Position numbers and translations under genes: made by a program. Shown in pieces: positions 6,772-15,272 of a stretch of 16,878 nucleotides of DNA. Within the stretch, counting starts at the first letter, position 1. Each line of letters opens with the position of its first letter. Source of the DNA: Candidatus Poseidoniaceae archaeon (GTDB lineage: Archaea > Thermoplasmatota > Poseidoniia > Poseidoniales > Poseidoniaceae); the NCBI GenBank assembly GCA_022425185.1, contig JAKMFY010000218.1, positions 1 to 16,878 on the forward strand, given 5' to 3'. The notes below the pieces were generated by a model. It worked only from the letters and a program-made list of their open reading frames with translations. It was not told the origin of the DNA and made no database searches.

Positions 6772-8010
6772 ATGGCAGAGGTAGTTCGTCGTTGTGATCT
6801 GCTCGTTATTGGTGCAGGCCCAGGTGGAGGTTCTGCTGCTCTCCATGCCTCAAGACTTGGTTTATCGACACTCATTGTAGAGGCAGATCCTGAAGTGGGA
6901 ACGCCGGTACATTGCGGAGAATGTTTGTCTGACTTGGCTGTAAAAAATCTCGACCTCGAAATTCCAGACCACGTTAAAGCACTTGATGTGAAAGGCATAC
7001 GTGTAATCTTTCCAGGAGGGGTAAGCAAACTTCTAACCGAGCCTGGCTACGTGCTTGAGAAGCATCTGTTCGAACAATGGCTGGTGGAAGAAGCCGTCAA
7101 CTTGGGGGCTGAACTTCAACTCAATCATCGAGTCACGAAAATGGAAAGAATTTTCAATAGCGATAATCAATTTTCCAATTGGAGAATTGAAGGTAAAGGA
7201 AATGAATTTCCAATTGAATGTTCTGCAGTTGTTGATGCTTCAGGAGTCTCGGGAGCGGCTTCAAAATTACTCGATATGGGTACAGAAGTAGAAGTCATTG
7301 CTGGCTTTCAATACGAACTCAATGATGTTCCAAATGATGGGTATCTTGATTTCTATCTCTGGCCGAAATATTCTCCGCATGGATATGTTTGGATGATTCC
7401 CAAGGAAGGAGAACGGGCGAATGTTGGGCTTGTAACAACTGAAAAGAAAGGAGCAATTCGCTATCTTGACTCTTTCATTGAAGATACATATCTGAAAGGT
7501 AAGCCGACAGTGAACCCTCCTTGGAGAAAGGATGGTATGAAAATCAAACCGTTTGGAGGTACAATCCCAATCTCAGGGCCAAGAAGTACAACAACGGGAG
7601 ATGGTTTGATCTTAGTGGGCGATGCTGCAGGTTTCACATCTCCTTTGTTCGAGGGCGGCTCTCACCTTGCACTATGGTCAGGACGGGAAGCGGCCCATGT
7701 AATTGCTAAGGCCATGGGAAAGGGGGATTTATCTCATGCTAATCTAAAGCCATATGAATCGGCTTGGAAATCTACATTCCCTCCGTATCATAAGATCCTA
7801 CGAGGAAAAGAAGCCCTCTACAATCTATCGGATTCAGAGATGGAAGCAATGGCAAAGTGCCTTCCAGAAGAACTTGGTAACATGGGTCCGTTTCAGAAAC
7901 TTGGAATCGGTTTGAAGATACTTGTTCGTAAACCGACATTGCTTTTCAAGAGAATTATCTCAGTTTTACTCTCGTTTGGATACAGCCGTGCAAAACACTT
8001 CGGTTGGTGA
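6772..8010 (+). CDS. Geranylgeranyl-reductase-family FAD-dependent oxidoreductase
   Basis: A 412-aa flavoprotein of the geranylgeranyl reductase family, which in archaea saturates the isoprenoid chains of membrane lipids or quinones. Seen: the N-terminal Rossmann motif GAGPGGG (14-20) with an acidic residue ending the second strand (E37), a HCGEC cluster (47-51) at the place of the family's conserved cysteine, the YVLEKHLFEQWL segment (compare Y.v.R..FD..L), and the second FAD motif GDAAGF (283-288) followed by PLFEGGSHLALWSGREAA. The length is usual. The start is taken at ATG 6772 because family homology begins directly after it; the frame extends to a TTG at 6739, and an in-frame GTG exists at 6748. 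CcmF follows after 45 bp on the same strand. Family assignment is firm; whether the substrate is phospholipid or quinone side chain is open, and the UbiA/UbiD pair on the other strand makes quinone possible. Confidence 0.87.
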   Translation: MAEVVRRCDLLVIGAGPGGGSAALHASRLGLSTLIVEADPEVGTPVHCGECLSDLAVKNLDLEIPDHVKALDVKGIRVIFPGGVSKLLTEPGYVLEKHLFEQWLVEEAVNLGAELQLNHRVTKMERIFNSDNQFSNWRIEGKGNEFPIECSAVVDASGVSGAASKLLDMGTEVEVIAGFQYELNDVPNDGYLDFYLWPKYSPHGYVWMIPKEGERANVGLVTTEKKGAIRYLDSFIEDTYLKGKPTVNPPWRKDGMKIKPFGGTIPISGPRSTTTGDGLILVGDAAGFTSPLFEGGSHLALWSGREAAHVIAKAMGKGDLSHANLKPYESAWKSTFPPYHKILRGKEALYNLSDSEMEAMAKCLPEELGNMGPFQKLGIGLKILVRKPTLLFKRIISVLLSFGYSRAKHFGW

Positions 8011-8055
8011 TGGTCTCACGCAAAGGGATAACAACAGCGCGACCGTGGAACATAC

Positions 8056-10497
8056 ATGTGGGGATGGACACTCGGACTCGCTGTCATCGCTTGCATTGTG
8101 ATGATGGTTTGGCCAAAGTGGCGTGTTGAACACCCTCTTGCTTCAGTTGGCCTCCACTTAGCGGTTGCTGCTCCTTTCGTTGCACTCGCTTCCCGCTTCA
8201 TCGTCAATGATACGGACATTCTCCATGTTGCACTGAATGGTGGAGAAGATCTTCCACTCAAGTATCGTTTTGCGGCAACATGGGCAGCTCGGGAAGGTCC
8301 GTTGTTGATGTGGGCTGCATGGATGGGTCTTGTCAGTTGGTGGTTTGCTCGCCCTCTCGCATCCGAACAGGAGAATACGCACAAACTCCGTCTCCGCCTC
8401 ATGTACGGATTCACCTTGCTTCTCATTCTCATCTCAATGACGCTTAATCCGTTTGCTGAGAATCCGTACAATTTGAGAGGTAGTGGGTTGAATGAACTGC
8501 TTCAAACTGATTTGATGGTTATTCACCCACCTCTTGTTTTCCTAGCCTATTCACTTTGTATTGCATTAGCGGCAACATCGGTTTCTATTCTTCAATATGG
8601 CGATGATGAGGACATCGACAAAAGAATGCTGCATCAAACACGCCCTGGTCTTTTGATAGCGACACTAGGGATTGGCCTTGGAGGCCTTTGGGCATACATG
8701 GTTCTTGACTGGGGCGGATATTGGGCATGGGATCCTGTCGAAACAGGTTCTTTCCTACCTTGGCTGGCTTTGGTTCTCATGGGACATTTACGAACACGTC
8801 CTGGAAAGACTTCCACATTGATGTGGACTGGACTTGGACTTGCAACAGGAGCACTTGCCTTGTTCGCAACTCTTGTCACACGTGCAGGTGGTGTTTGGGC
8901 TGCTTCAGTCCATACGTTCGTTGTCGCAGATGAGGGGACGCCTCCGACCGATGTGTTCAGTCGGATGTTGCTTCTGAAGGACAAAGCAGAAGGTGTTGAA
9001 ATCGTCTCATATGTCCTTGTTATTCTTCTCTTATGTGGCGTATTCATTCGAGCAACTCAAGGACAAACGAAGCGACCTATCTCCTATCTTTTCTTCATAC
9101 CCATTGTAGGAGCAGCCATCGCAGTCTTGTTTGATTATACTTCATATGAACACGTTCCAGCCTTGTTCTTTGTTGGAGTTGTTTTCTCACCAACAATGGT
9201 TGAATGGCCAAAGAAAACCCTCGTTCCAGAAGAAGAGTTCTGGTCTTATCGGGGTTATCTGTCGCTTCCATGGCTGCTCATTGTTCCGCTTACGGCCTAC
9301 GTTTTGACTCAAGATCTACTCTTTACCCTCCTGAATGCTTTGATTTTTGCACCATTGTACACATCAGAGGATGCTCGAAAGGCATGGGGCTGGGGTGCAG
9401 CTGGAACAATGATGTGTCTTGCCGCAGCATGGTCTGGATTAGTCGATCTCTACATTGCAGCGATTTTACTCGGATTCTACATTTTGCCTTGGCTCGTTAT
9501 GGGGGAAGAAGAGACAGAATCAGAAGACTGGCTTTCTCGCAAATTCATCCTCCGCCTTGCTTTGTGGGCCCCAGTGGTTTTGACAAGTTTGTATCTGATT
9601 CTTACCCTTGTCATCTTGATTTCAAGTATTGATGCGATTCAATTCGAAGCGCACGAATTGTATGGTGCACCGTTCATCATGGCCTTAGCGTTGGCAATGT
9701 TCGCATACACGTCTCGGCATCAATCACCTCAGCGTATTGCTTCGATCGTAGCCGGGGTTGCTTTCGTATCTATTCTCTTAGCGACGTTTCTTCCTTCTGC
9801 ATTAGGTGGTGATGCAAGTGAACCGATTTCAGAATACCTTTCTCGTGGAACAATTGCATGGTTGGTTCTTCCTGCAGTTCTGGTTGCAGTAGTCCCGATG
9901 GGTGCAGAAGTCATACGAAGAGTTCGAACATCCGGGGTCAAGAAAATAGCACCTGCAGCTCATCTGGTTCACTTTGGTCTCTTGCTTCTCTTAATCGGGC
10001 ACGTGTTTACTACCGTACTTGTCGATCGTGGAGATGCATCCCATCGCATAACGTTGGTACGTGGAGAATACGTAGAAGTTGGAGACTATGAGTACATGTT
10101 CGAAAATATTATTCTCGAAGATGAAGGTCTCGAAGTTGGAGATCGATATGTTGGTGCAATCATTAGCGTCTACCAAGATGGTGAGAAGATAGGAACAGTC
10201 CAGCCAGGATTGATTGGATTTGACAGTTCTCCAAATCCTCCGCGTAGTGAGGTGGATACGCTGGTTCGCTCTCACGGAGACATTGTGTTCATTTTCGATG
10301 GTTCCCAATCTTCGAGCATGATGCAACAGGTTCAATTGGACGGCGAGGAATCGGTTCAACGGATGCGAGTCATCATCTATGACCTTCCAGCATCCCATTT
10401 AGTCTGGGCCGGATGGGCCATCATGATGCTCGGAATGGCTTGGTTAACGGTGCTTGATGCACGCCAAACTCCTCACATTAAGGCTGAAGAAGAGTAG
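8056..10497 (+). CDS. ccmF: CcmF-type heme lyase subunit for cytochrome c maturation
   Basis: An 813-aa polytopic membrane protein that attaches heme to apocytochrome c on the outer face of the membrane. The tryptophan-rich WWD signature is plain (W212, W219-GG-Y-W223-A-W225-D226-P-V-E). LPLKYRFAATWAAREGPLLMWAAW (67-90) matches the CcmF segment before it. Likely heme-ligand histidines are H157 (VIHPP), H244 (after the WWD domain), H286 (TRAGGVWAASVH) and H636 or H639 (HLVH before the last long helix). A soluble region at about 655-780 precedes a final helix, as in CcmF. The length exceeds the ~650-aa E. coli protein, mainly through extra helices in the middle. The His of the bacterial WGGHEG motif is Arg here (WAAREG). 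No other ccm genes are in the window, so partners CcmE and CcmC/CcmAB must lie elsewhere. The presence of CcmF implies c-type cytochromes. Confidence 0.9.
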   Translation: MWGWTLGLAVIACIVMMVWPKWRVEHPLASVGLHLAVAAPFVALASRFIVNDTDILHVALNGGEDLPLKYRFAATWAAREGPLLMWAAWMGLVSWWFARPLASEQENTHKLRLRLMYGFTLLLILISMTLNPFAENPYNLRGSGLNELLQTDLMVIHPPLVFLAYSLCIALAATSVSILQYGDDEDIDKRMLHQTRPGLLIATLGIGLGGLWAYMVLDWGGYWAWDPVETGSFLPWLALVLMGHLRTRPGKTSTLMWTGLGLATGALALFATLVTRAGGVWAASVHTFVVADEGTPPTDVFSRMLLLKDKAEGVEIVSYVLVILLLCGVFIRATQGQTKRPISYLFFIPIVGAAIAVLFDYTSYEHVPALFFVGVVFSPTMVEWPKKTLVPEEEFWSYRGYLSLPWLLIVPLTAYVLTQDLLFTLLNALIFAPLYTSEDARKAWGWGAAGTMMCLAAAWSGLVDLYIAAILLGFYILPWLVMGEEETESEDWLSRKFILRLALWAPVVLTSLYLILTLVILISSIDAIQFEAHELYGAPFIMALALAMFAYTSRHQSPQRIASIVAGVAFVSILLATFLPSALGGDASEPISEYLSRGTIAWLVLPAVLVAVVPMGAEVIRRVRTSGVKKIAPAAHLVHFGLLLLLIGHVFTTVLVDRGDASHRITLVRGEYVEVGDYEYMFENIILEDEGLEVGDRYVGAIISVYQDGEKIGTVQPGLIGFDSSPNPPRSEVDTLVRSHGDIVFIFDGSQSSSMMQQVQLDGEESVQRMRVIIYDLPASHLVWAGWAIMMLGMAWLTVLDARQTPHIKAEEE

Positions 10498-10560
10498 TAT
10501 CTTCAGCCAATTGACTTATGAACGCCATCAGAGTCGGCGGAGCATTCAGGTGATGAACAC

Positions 10561-11259
10561 ATGGAAGAAGGCGACATTATTCACGTTGATTACGACCTCT
10601 ACAATGGCGAAACAGGCGATTTGATCGAGACAACAAAAGAAGCAACTGCAAAGGAACATGAAGTACACGAAGAAAACCGCACATACCAACCAATGGTTTG
10701 TGTAGTTGGCTCCGGCTCACTCATCCCTGGATTTGAAGAAGCTCTTCTCAATGCTAAGGCGAACAAGGACGTTGAACTTGAACTTGCACCTGTAGATGCT
10801 TACGGAGAGAAAGACTCTGAACAAATCGAAACCATCAGTATCGACAAACTTCGACGTGCTGTCCGCGACCCAAATCAACTCTATCTCGGCGCTCCAGTCA
10901 ACATTGGTGGTCGACAAGGATACCTATCCTTCCTCGCTGCAGGACGTGCTCGTATCGATTACAACCATCCAATGGCTGGAAAGACACTCAAGTACAACTT
11001 CAAGATCGTCAAGGTCGTTGAAGGCAAGGATGAAAAAGTTGCGGCATTGCTTGAATCTAATACAGGCCACTCCGACTTTGGCGTTACTTTTGATGGAGAT
11101 GATCTCAATATCGTTATTCCACAAACAATGCTTTTCGATACCAATGCGGCTATGATGAAATTCCGTTTGGTTACCGTTCTGAGAGATGCTGTAGAATGTG
11201 GCAAGGTTTCCTTCATTGAAGAACACGAACCACGAGTTGCAGCAACTGAAGAAGAGTGA
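10561..11259 (+). CDS. Long-type archaeal FKBP peptidyl-prolyl cis-trans isomerase
   Basis: A 232-aa cytoplasmic prolyl isomerase and chaperone, no signal peptide. The split FKBP fold is visible: MEEGDIIHVDYDLYNGETGDLIETT opens as in SlyD-like proteins, VVGSGSLIPGFEEALL (48-63) gives the core helix, and PVDAYGEKD (77-85) the active-site turn. An insert-in-flap domain spans about 87-138, and the FKBP fold closes with HPMAGKTLKYNFKIVKV (136-152; the family's NHPLAGk.L.f). Residues 156-232 are an extra C-terminal alpha/beta domain, found in the long archaeal FKBPs of about 26 kDa. GGTGA seven bases before the ATG is a good ribosome binding site. It lies 63 bp after ccmF and 57 bp before the DUF63 gene on the same strand; the link with cytochrome maturation is positional only. 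Confidence 0.9.
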   Translation: MEEGDIIHVDYDLYNGETGDLIETTKEATAKEHEVHEENRTYQPMVCVVGSGSLIPGFEEALLNAKANKDVELELAPVDAYGEKDSEQIETISIDKLRRAVRDPNQLYLGAPVNIGGRQGYLSFLAAGRARIDYNHPMAGKTLKYNFKIVKVVEGKDEKVAALLESNTGHSDFGVTFDGDDLNIVIPQTMLFDTNAAMMKFRLVTVLRDAVECGKVSFIEEHEPRVAATEEE

Positions 11260-11316
11260 ATCCTCCATAGGGAAGAGATATTGCCAACCTCCTAGTCGTA
11301 AGCATGAGGACAGTCC

Positions 11317-12699
11317 ATGAGTTCGATTGAATCCATTGATGAAATTCTTCTAAATCATCAACCAGCATTGCCTTCAAGCCGCCTTTCGCTTCTTGAACAA
11401 GCGATGACGAAGGTTGTTCTCGGATTAGGAATACTTCTCCTTCTCGGGTTGGTTTTCCAAAACGAAATGGTGTGGGATGACGGATTACGTCCAATCATAT
11501 GGGATCCCGTAGAAGCAGACGCTGGTGAGCAAGGTGATGCAGGATATACGCCTCAAAATACTGCAATTTACACATTCGGACTCCTTGCTTCGGTCATTGT
11601 TTTCCAAGCTCTTTTCAGAACCCTTAATCTTCCTGCAAATAATAAGATGATGTACGCCTTGATCGCTTGGGTTTGTCTTGCACCTATCCTTAGAGTACTG
11701 GAAGACGCGGACTTCTTTCCTTCTTCCATCGATTGGCTTCTCATCTCACCAATCATTCATCTTCACCTTGCAGCTTGGCTTTTCGGGATAGGAATCATTT
11801 CCCATCTTGTTGGGAAACGATGGGACGATGTCGAAGGGGATTTCGGGGAATTAAACCTCAGAATTCGACTTGTTCCTTTGCTCTGCTTCGCCCTTCTTGC
11901 AATGTGGGGTTTGCTGTTCAGACCGGGTTATCTTGCACATGAGATGGGTACCTTCTGGATTATCGCAGGCCTTGTTCTTGGTTTTGGCTCACTTATTTTC
12001 ACAATGCACAACACTCGTGGATGGGATTCGATCTCTCGAGGATTACTTTCCTTTGCAGTCGGTGCTTGCTTTGTTGGTCTTGGTCATTGGGCCCAGTTAG
12101 CATCTACGCCATGGTTGCAAGAATCTGGTCGAATGCCGAACGAGGTCGTTTTGTGGCCTGCTCTAGTGGTTCTAGGAATACCTGCTGTGATCTGTTATGG
12201 GTTGTACCGAATCGGAAAGGATGATGCACAACAACTGAAACTGAGTGGTTTTGAAGCAGGCGTTCTTCCAGAAGGTGTTTCAATCAAAGCCTGGGAAGCA
12301 GAAGAAAAGGTTGTCTCAAAGCATCCAATTGAACTTCTTTCAAACAAAGCCCTTCTTGCTAGCCCACTTGTTCTCGCTATGGTTTTTGGCCAACTGTGTG
12401 ACGGATTTGCGACAATGGTCGGAATCGATTATTTCGATTACTCAGAGAAGCACCCACTCAGCGATGCAGTCATCCAGTATGGCGGTGCTATCAGCGATTC
12501 CATTGGGTGGGATGTTGAAGGCGCTTGGCTCTTCGCTATCGTGAAGGCTGCCCTTGTTGCAATTATCACGTATATTTTTATTGAGATGCGTGTCGAAAAG
12601 CGACAAGCACATCTTCGCATGCTCATTGTGTTGGCCGTTTTGATCGTCGGTCTTGCACCTGGATTGAGAGATATTGGGCGATTAATGCTCGGTGTTTGA
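11317..12699 (+). CDS. DUF63-family archaeal membrane protein, expanded
   Basis: A 460-aa polytopic membrane protein of the archaeal DUF63 family, function unknown. Family-like blocks: YTPQNTAIYTFGLL (77-90), LAPILRVLEDADFF (121-134, with the RvleDa motif), SPIIHLHLAAW (144-154), then near the end GQLCDGFATMVGIDYF (358-373), SEKHP (376-380) and GLAPGLRDIGRLMLGV (445-460). Members I know are nearer 280-300 aa. Here the extra length lies in a cytoplasmic N-terminal segment and first helix (1-48), a loop with W53/W62, and a middle part (about 165-340) with additional helices and a polar linker. The conserved charged residues inside or beside helices (R126, E129, D130, D362, E378, H380, R451, D452) suggest an enzyme or transporter rather than a structural protein, but this is inference. 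GAGG seven bases before the ATG supports the start. Its first residues resemble an out-of-frame reading at 514. Confidence 0.78.
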   Translation: MSSIESIDEILLNHQPALPSSRLSLLEQAMTKVVLGLGILLLLGLVFQNEMVWDDGLRPIIWDPVEADAGEQGDAGYTPQNTAIYTFGLLASVIVFQALFRTLNLPANNKMMYALIAWVCLAPILRVLEDADFFPSSIDWLLISPIIHLHLAAWLFGIGIISHLVGKRWDDVEGDFGELNLRIRLVPLLCFALLAMWGLLFRPGYLAHEMGTFWIIAGLVLGFGSLIFTMHNTRGWDSISRGLLSFAVGACFVGLGHWAQLASTPWLQESGRMPNEVVLWPALVVLGIPAVICYGLYRIGKDDAQQLKLSGFEAGVLPEGVSIKAWEAEEKVVSKHPIELLSNKALLASPLVLAMVFGQLCDGFATMVGIDYFDYSEKHPLSDAVIQYGGAISDSIGWDVEGAWLFAIVKAALVAIITYIFIEMRVEKRQAHLRMLIVLAVLIVGLAPGLRDIGRLMLGV

Positions 12700-12753
12700 T
12701 ACGACGGTGATTTGAAGTTCCTAAGCCGATTGGTCTGCAATAGGGTGGCAGGA

Positions 12754-14364
12754 ATGGATCGACTTCCAACACGAGTAAACAAAGCTGACCCTGATTTTTC
12801 AGCACGTCGGGAACATAATCTCGCATTGATTAAAACTCTTCGAGATCGCCTCGATATTGTGAGCAATGGTGGCGGAGAAAAGTACGTTGCTCGCCATCGA
12901 AGTCGAAACAAAATGCTTGCACGTGAGCGTATCGAACGTATCATTGACCCAGGAACTGCTTTCCTTGAACTCTCTCCATTAGCAGCATACGAGTTGTACG
13001 ATGGCCGTGCTCACTCTGCAGGTATTGTGACTGGAATCGGTAGTGTCCATGGACGAGAAGTTCTGTTTGTAGCAAATGATGCGACTGTCAAAGGTGGCTC
13101 GTATTATCCAATGACGGTTAAGAAACATATCCGTGCTCAAACAGTTGCTCATGAAAATCACCTTCCATGCATCTATCTTGTAGATTCAGGCGGGGCTTTC
13201 CTTCCTATGCAAGATGAAGTCTTCCCAGATATTGGTCATTTTGGACGTATCTTCCGCAACCAGGCCAAGATGTCTGGAGATGGCATCCCTCAGGTCGCTG
13301 CCGTCCTCGGTTCATGTACAGCAGGTGGAGCGTATGTTCCAGCAATGAGTGATGAATCCATTATCGTAAAAGGAAATGGAACCATCTTCTTAGCAGGTCC
13401 TCCGTTAGTAAAAGCCGCAACAGGTGAAGTGGTAACGGCAGAAGAACTGGGCGGAGCTGAAGTTCACACAGTACAATCAGGTGTTGCGGATCATTTTGCA
13501 GAGGATGAATCTGAAGCGTTGCGAATGGTTCGAAACGTTGTTGAAAACTTAGGGCCGCGAACACTTGCTCCTGCGGCAACCCAGGAGCCCGAACCTCCTG
13601 CGCATGATGTTGAAGATCTACTTGGACTAATTCCGAGCGACAATCGTACGCCAATCGATGTACGTGAAATCATCTCACGGGTTGTTGATGGTTCAAGATT
13701 CCATGAATTCAAGTCCCGTTATGGGACGACGTTGATCTGTGGTTTCGCTCATATTCACGGCCATAAAGTCGGCATTGTAGCTAACAATGGGATTCTCTTT
13801 TCGGAATCTTCTGTCAAAGGAGCACACTTTGTCGAATTGTGTGGCCAGAGAGGCATTCCTCTCGTTTTCCTTCAGAACATCACTGGCTTCATGGTTGGAA
13901 AGGCCTACGAAGCAGGCGGTATCGCAAAGGATGGTGCAAAACTTGTCACCGCAGTTTCATGTGTCAATGTACCAAAGTTCACCATCATCGTTGGTGGTTC
14001 TCACGGAGCAGGAAATTACGGTATGTGTGGTCGAGCATACGATCCGCGTTTCCTTTTCATGTGGCCAAACAGCAGAATCTCAGTCATGGGTGGTCCACAA
14101 GCAGCCGATGTTCTTACGACCGTCAAACAAGATCAACGTGCCCGTGAAGGTCTTTCTCCAATGGAGGGTGATGAACTTGATGAATTCCGTTCTCCAATTC
14201 TTGAGAAGTACGAACGAGAAGGTTCACCTTACTATTCCACTGCACGTTTGTGGGACGATGGAATCATCGATCCTCGAGATACAAGAGATGTGCTTGGCCT
14301 TTGTTTAGCTTCGGCTCGAAATGCTCCTATGCCAGAAGGAAAATACGGAATTTTCAGAATGTAA
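12754..14364 (+). CDS. Acyl-CoA carboxylase carboxyltransferase (methylcrotonyl-CoA carboxylase beta type)
   Basis: A 536-aa biotin-dependent carboxyltransferase, usual length for the family. It moves CO2 from biotin to an acyl-CoA, most likely 3-methylcrotonyl-CoA. The match to MCC beta chains is close in characteristic places: [17 protein letters not shown] (164-180), [17 protein letters not shown] (185-201), [17 protein letters not shown] (209-225), ELGGAEVH (231-238) in the N-terminal crotonase domain; [19 protein letters not shown] (345-363), QNITGFMVG (374-382), [20 protein letters not shown] (414-433) and SRISVMGG (440-447) in the C-terminal one. Glycine pairs in both domains would make the oxyanion holes. 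I take the ATG at 12754, with GGGTGG five bases upstream; the frame extends to a TTG at 12712. It heads a string with the hydratase (41 bp gap) and biotin carboxylase. Geranyl-CoA or propionyl-CoA specificity is less likely, given the hydratase next to it. Confidence 0.9.
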   Translation: MDRLPTRVNKADPDFSARREHNLALIKTLRDRLDIVSNGGGEKYVARHRSRNKMLARERIERIIDPGTAFLELSPLAAYELYDGRAHSAGIVTGIGSVHGREVLFVANDATVKGGSYYPMTVKKHIRAQTVAHENHLPCIYLVDSGGAFLPMQDEVFPDIGHFGRIFRNQAKMSGDGIPQVAAVLGSCTAGGAYVPAMSDESIIVKGNGTIFLAGPPLVKAATGEVVTAEELGGAEVHTVQSGVADHFAEDESEALRMVRNVVENLGPRTLAPAATQEPEPPAHDVEDLLGLIPSDNRTPIDVREIISRVVDGSRFHEFKSRYGTTLICGFAHIHGHKVGIVANNGILFSESSVKGAHFVELCGQRGIPLVFLQNITGFMVGKAYEAGGIAKDGAKLVTAVSCVNVPKFTIIVGGSHGAGNYGMCGRAYDPRFLFMWPNSRISVMGGPQAADVLTTVKQDQRAREGLSPMEGDELDEFRSPILEKYEREGSPYYSTARLWDDGIIDPRDTRDVLGLCLASARNAPMPEGKYGIFRM

Positions 14365-14365
14365 A

Positions 14366-14377
14366 TTCCAATTGGAA
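14366..14377. repeat. Perfect 12-bp palindrome in the carboxyltransferase-hydratase spacer
   Basis: TTCCAATTGGAA begins one base after the carboxyltransferase stop; AAA and TTT further out extend the symmetry with a one-base offset (14363-14381). It may be a weak 3' hairpin or chance in AT-rich spacer sequence. Confidence 0.3.
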
Positions 14378-14405
14378 ATTTAAAATTACAATAGAGGTTT
14401 TTAGA

Positions 14406-15263
14406 ATGATAACAATGGATAATCCCCCTGAAACGACCCTTGTTTCCTTATTGATACAAGGAAGTTCAGCACGTATTGAATTGATACGTGAAGACAAGTA
14501 CAATGCCATGAATGTAGCAATGATAACTGAACTCATAGAACTGTTCGAGTGGACTGCTGAACGTAGTGCCGGCCGTCAAGACGCACTGATTGACTCGAAT
14601 GGGAATCCATACTTGAGAACGCTCGTACTTGCTGGAAAAGGTCGACATTTCTGCGCAGGTGCTGATATCAACATGATGCGGGATGCAGGGGCGAACACCC
14701 CAGAAGAAAACAGAAACGACAGCGAACGTCTAGATCGCCTCTTCAATGGACTATGGTCCCATCCATGTTTCACAATCGGAGCCATTCAAGGCGTAGCCTT
14801 AGGTGGCGGAGCGGGATTAATCGCTTGCCTAGATTATGTCATTGCTACAAAGGATGTAAAAATCGCCCTCTCAGAAGCGAAGTTAGGGATTCTTCCGGCA
14901 GTTATCGGCCCCTATGTGTACCGAAGAGTAGGTTCAGCCAACTTCCGCCGTCTGGCTATGCAGGCAAGCAGAATTAAAGCAGAAGAGGCTCTTCGAATCG
15001 GATTCATTGAACGTATTGTTGATGGTCAAGAAGACTTCACAGAAGCACTTGAATCAATCATATCAGAAGTTCTAACCACTGGTCCTAGCGCAGCAACGCT
15101 TGCTAAGGAACTCAGTGTTGGATTCGACCGATGGACAGGTGATGATGAATCTCTTCGTAATTGGACACTCGATTTCACAAGTAGAATGCGTGGTTCCAGA
15201 GAAGGCCAGGAAGGACTTTCCTCGTTCCTAGAAAAGCGTCCTGCAGATTGGAAACCAGAATGA
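14406..15263 (+). CDS. Enoyl-CoA hydratase, probable 3-methylglutaconyl-CoA hydratase
   Basis: A 285-aa crotonase-fold enzyme. CAGADINMM (83-91) and GVALGGGAGLIACLD (129-143) make the oxyanion hole. ALSEAKLGILPAVIGPYVYRRVG (154-176) is close to the LiuC/AUH-type pattern (aLSE.rLG..PA.i.PYV.raiG) rather than to general enoyl-CoA hydratases. The catalytic Glu of the second motif is present (E157), but the position of the first one (Glu144 in rat crotonase) is glycine (G137), which I recall as usual for the LiuC branch. The C-terminus (GLSSFLEKRPADWKPE) is the family's typical ending. GAGG eight bases before the ATG at 14406 selects this start; the frame is open upstream to 14250 within the carboxyltransferase gene, which is not credible coding. 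Its place between carboxyltransferase and biotin carboxylase supports hydration of methylglutaconyl-CoA to HMG-CoA. Confidence 0.85.
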   Translation: MITMDNPPETTLVSLLIQGSSARIELIREDKYNAMNVAMITELIELFEWTAERSAGRQDALIDSNGNPYLRTLVLAGKGRHFCAGADINMMRDAGANTPEENRNDSERLDRLFNGLWSHPCFTIGAIQGVALGGGAGLIACLDYVIATKDVKIALSEAKLGILPAVIGPYVYRRVGSANFRRLAMQASRIKAEEALRIGFIERIVDGQEDFTEALESIISEVLTTGPSAATLAKELSVGFDRWTGDDESLRNWTLDFTSRMRGSREGQEGLSSFLEKRPADWKPE

Positions 15264-15268
15264 GGTGA
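15262..15268 (+). promoter_or_regulatory. Ribosome binding site of the biotin carboxylase gene
   Basis: GAGGTGA begins inside the hydratase stop codon and ends four bases before the biotin carboxylase ATG, so the two genes are likely translated in a coupled way. Confidence 0.55.
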
Positions 15269-15272
15269 AACA

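Noticed and set aside
7168..7189. Near-palindrome around CCAATTGGA within the reductase gene, similar in core to the palindrome at 14366
   Set aside because: It lies in conserved-looking coding sequence with a mismatch in the arms; the shared CCAATTGG core is likely chance in AT-leaning DNA.
8016..8471. Minus-strand frame opposite the start of ccmF
   Set aside because: Antisense shadow of a conserved membrane protein; Arg-rich composition is typical of reverse reading.
12438..12944. Minus-strand frame spanning the DUF63/carboxyltransferase junction
   Set aside because: Arg/Ser-rich, no recognisable domain, and it crosses two well-supported genes.
14250..14405. N-terminal extension of the hydratase into the carboxyltransferase gene
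   Set aside because: The extension has no crotonase homology and a good ribosome binding site precedes the ATG at 14406.
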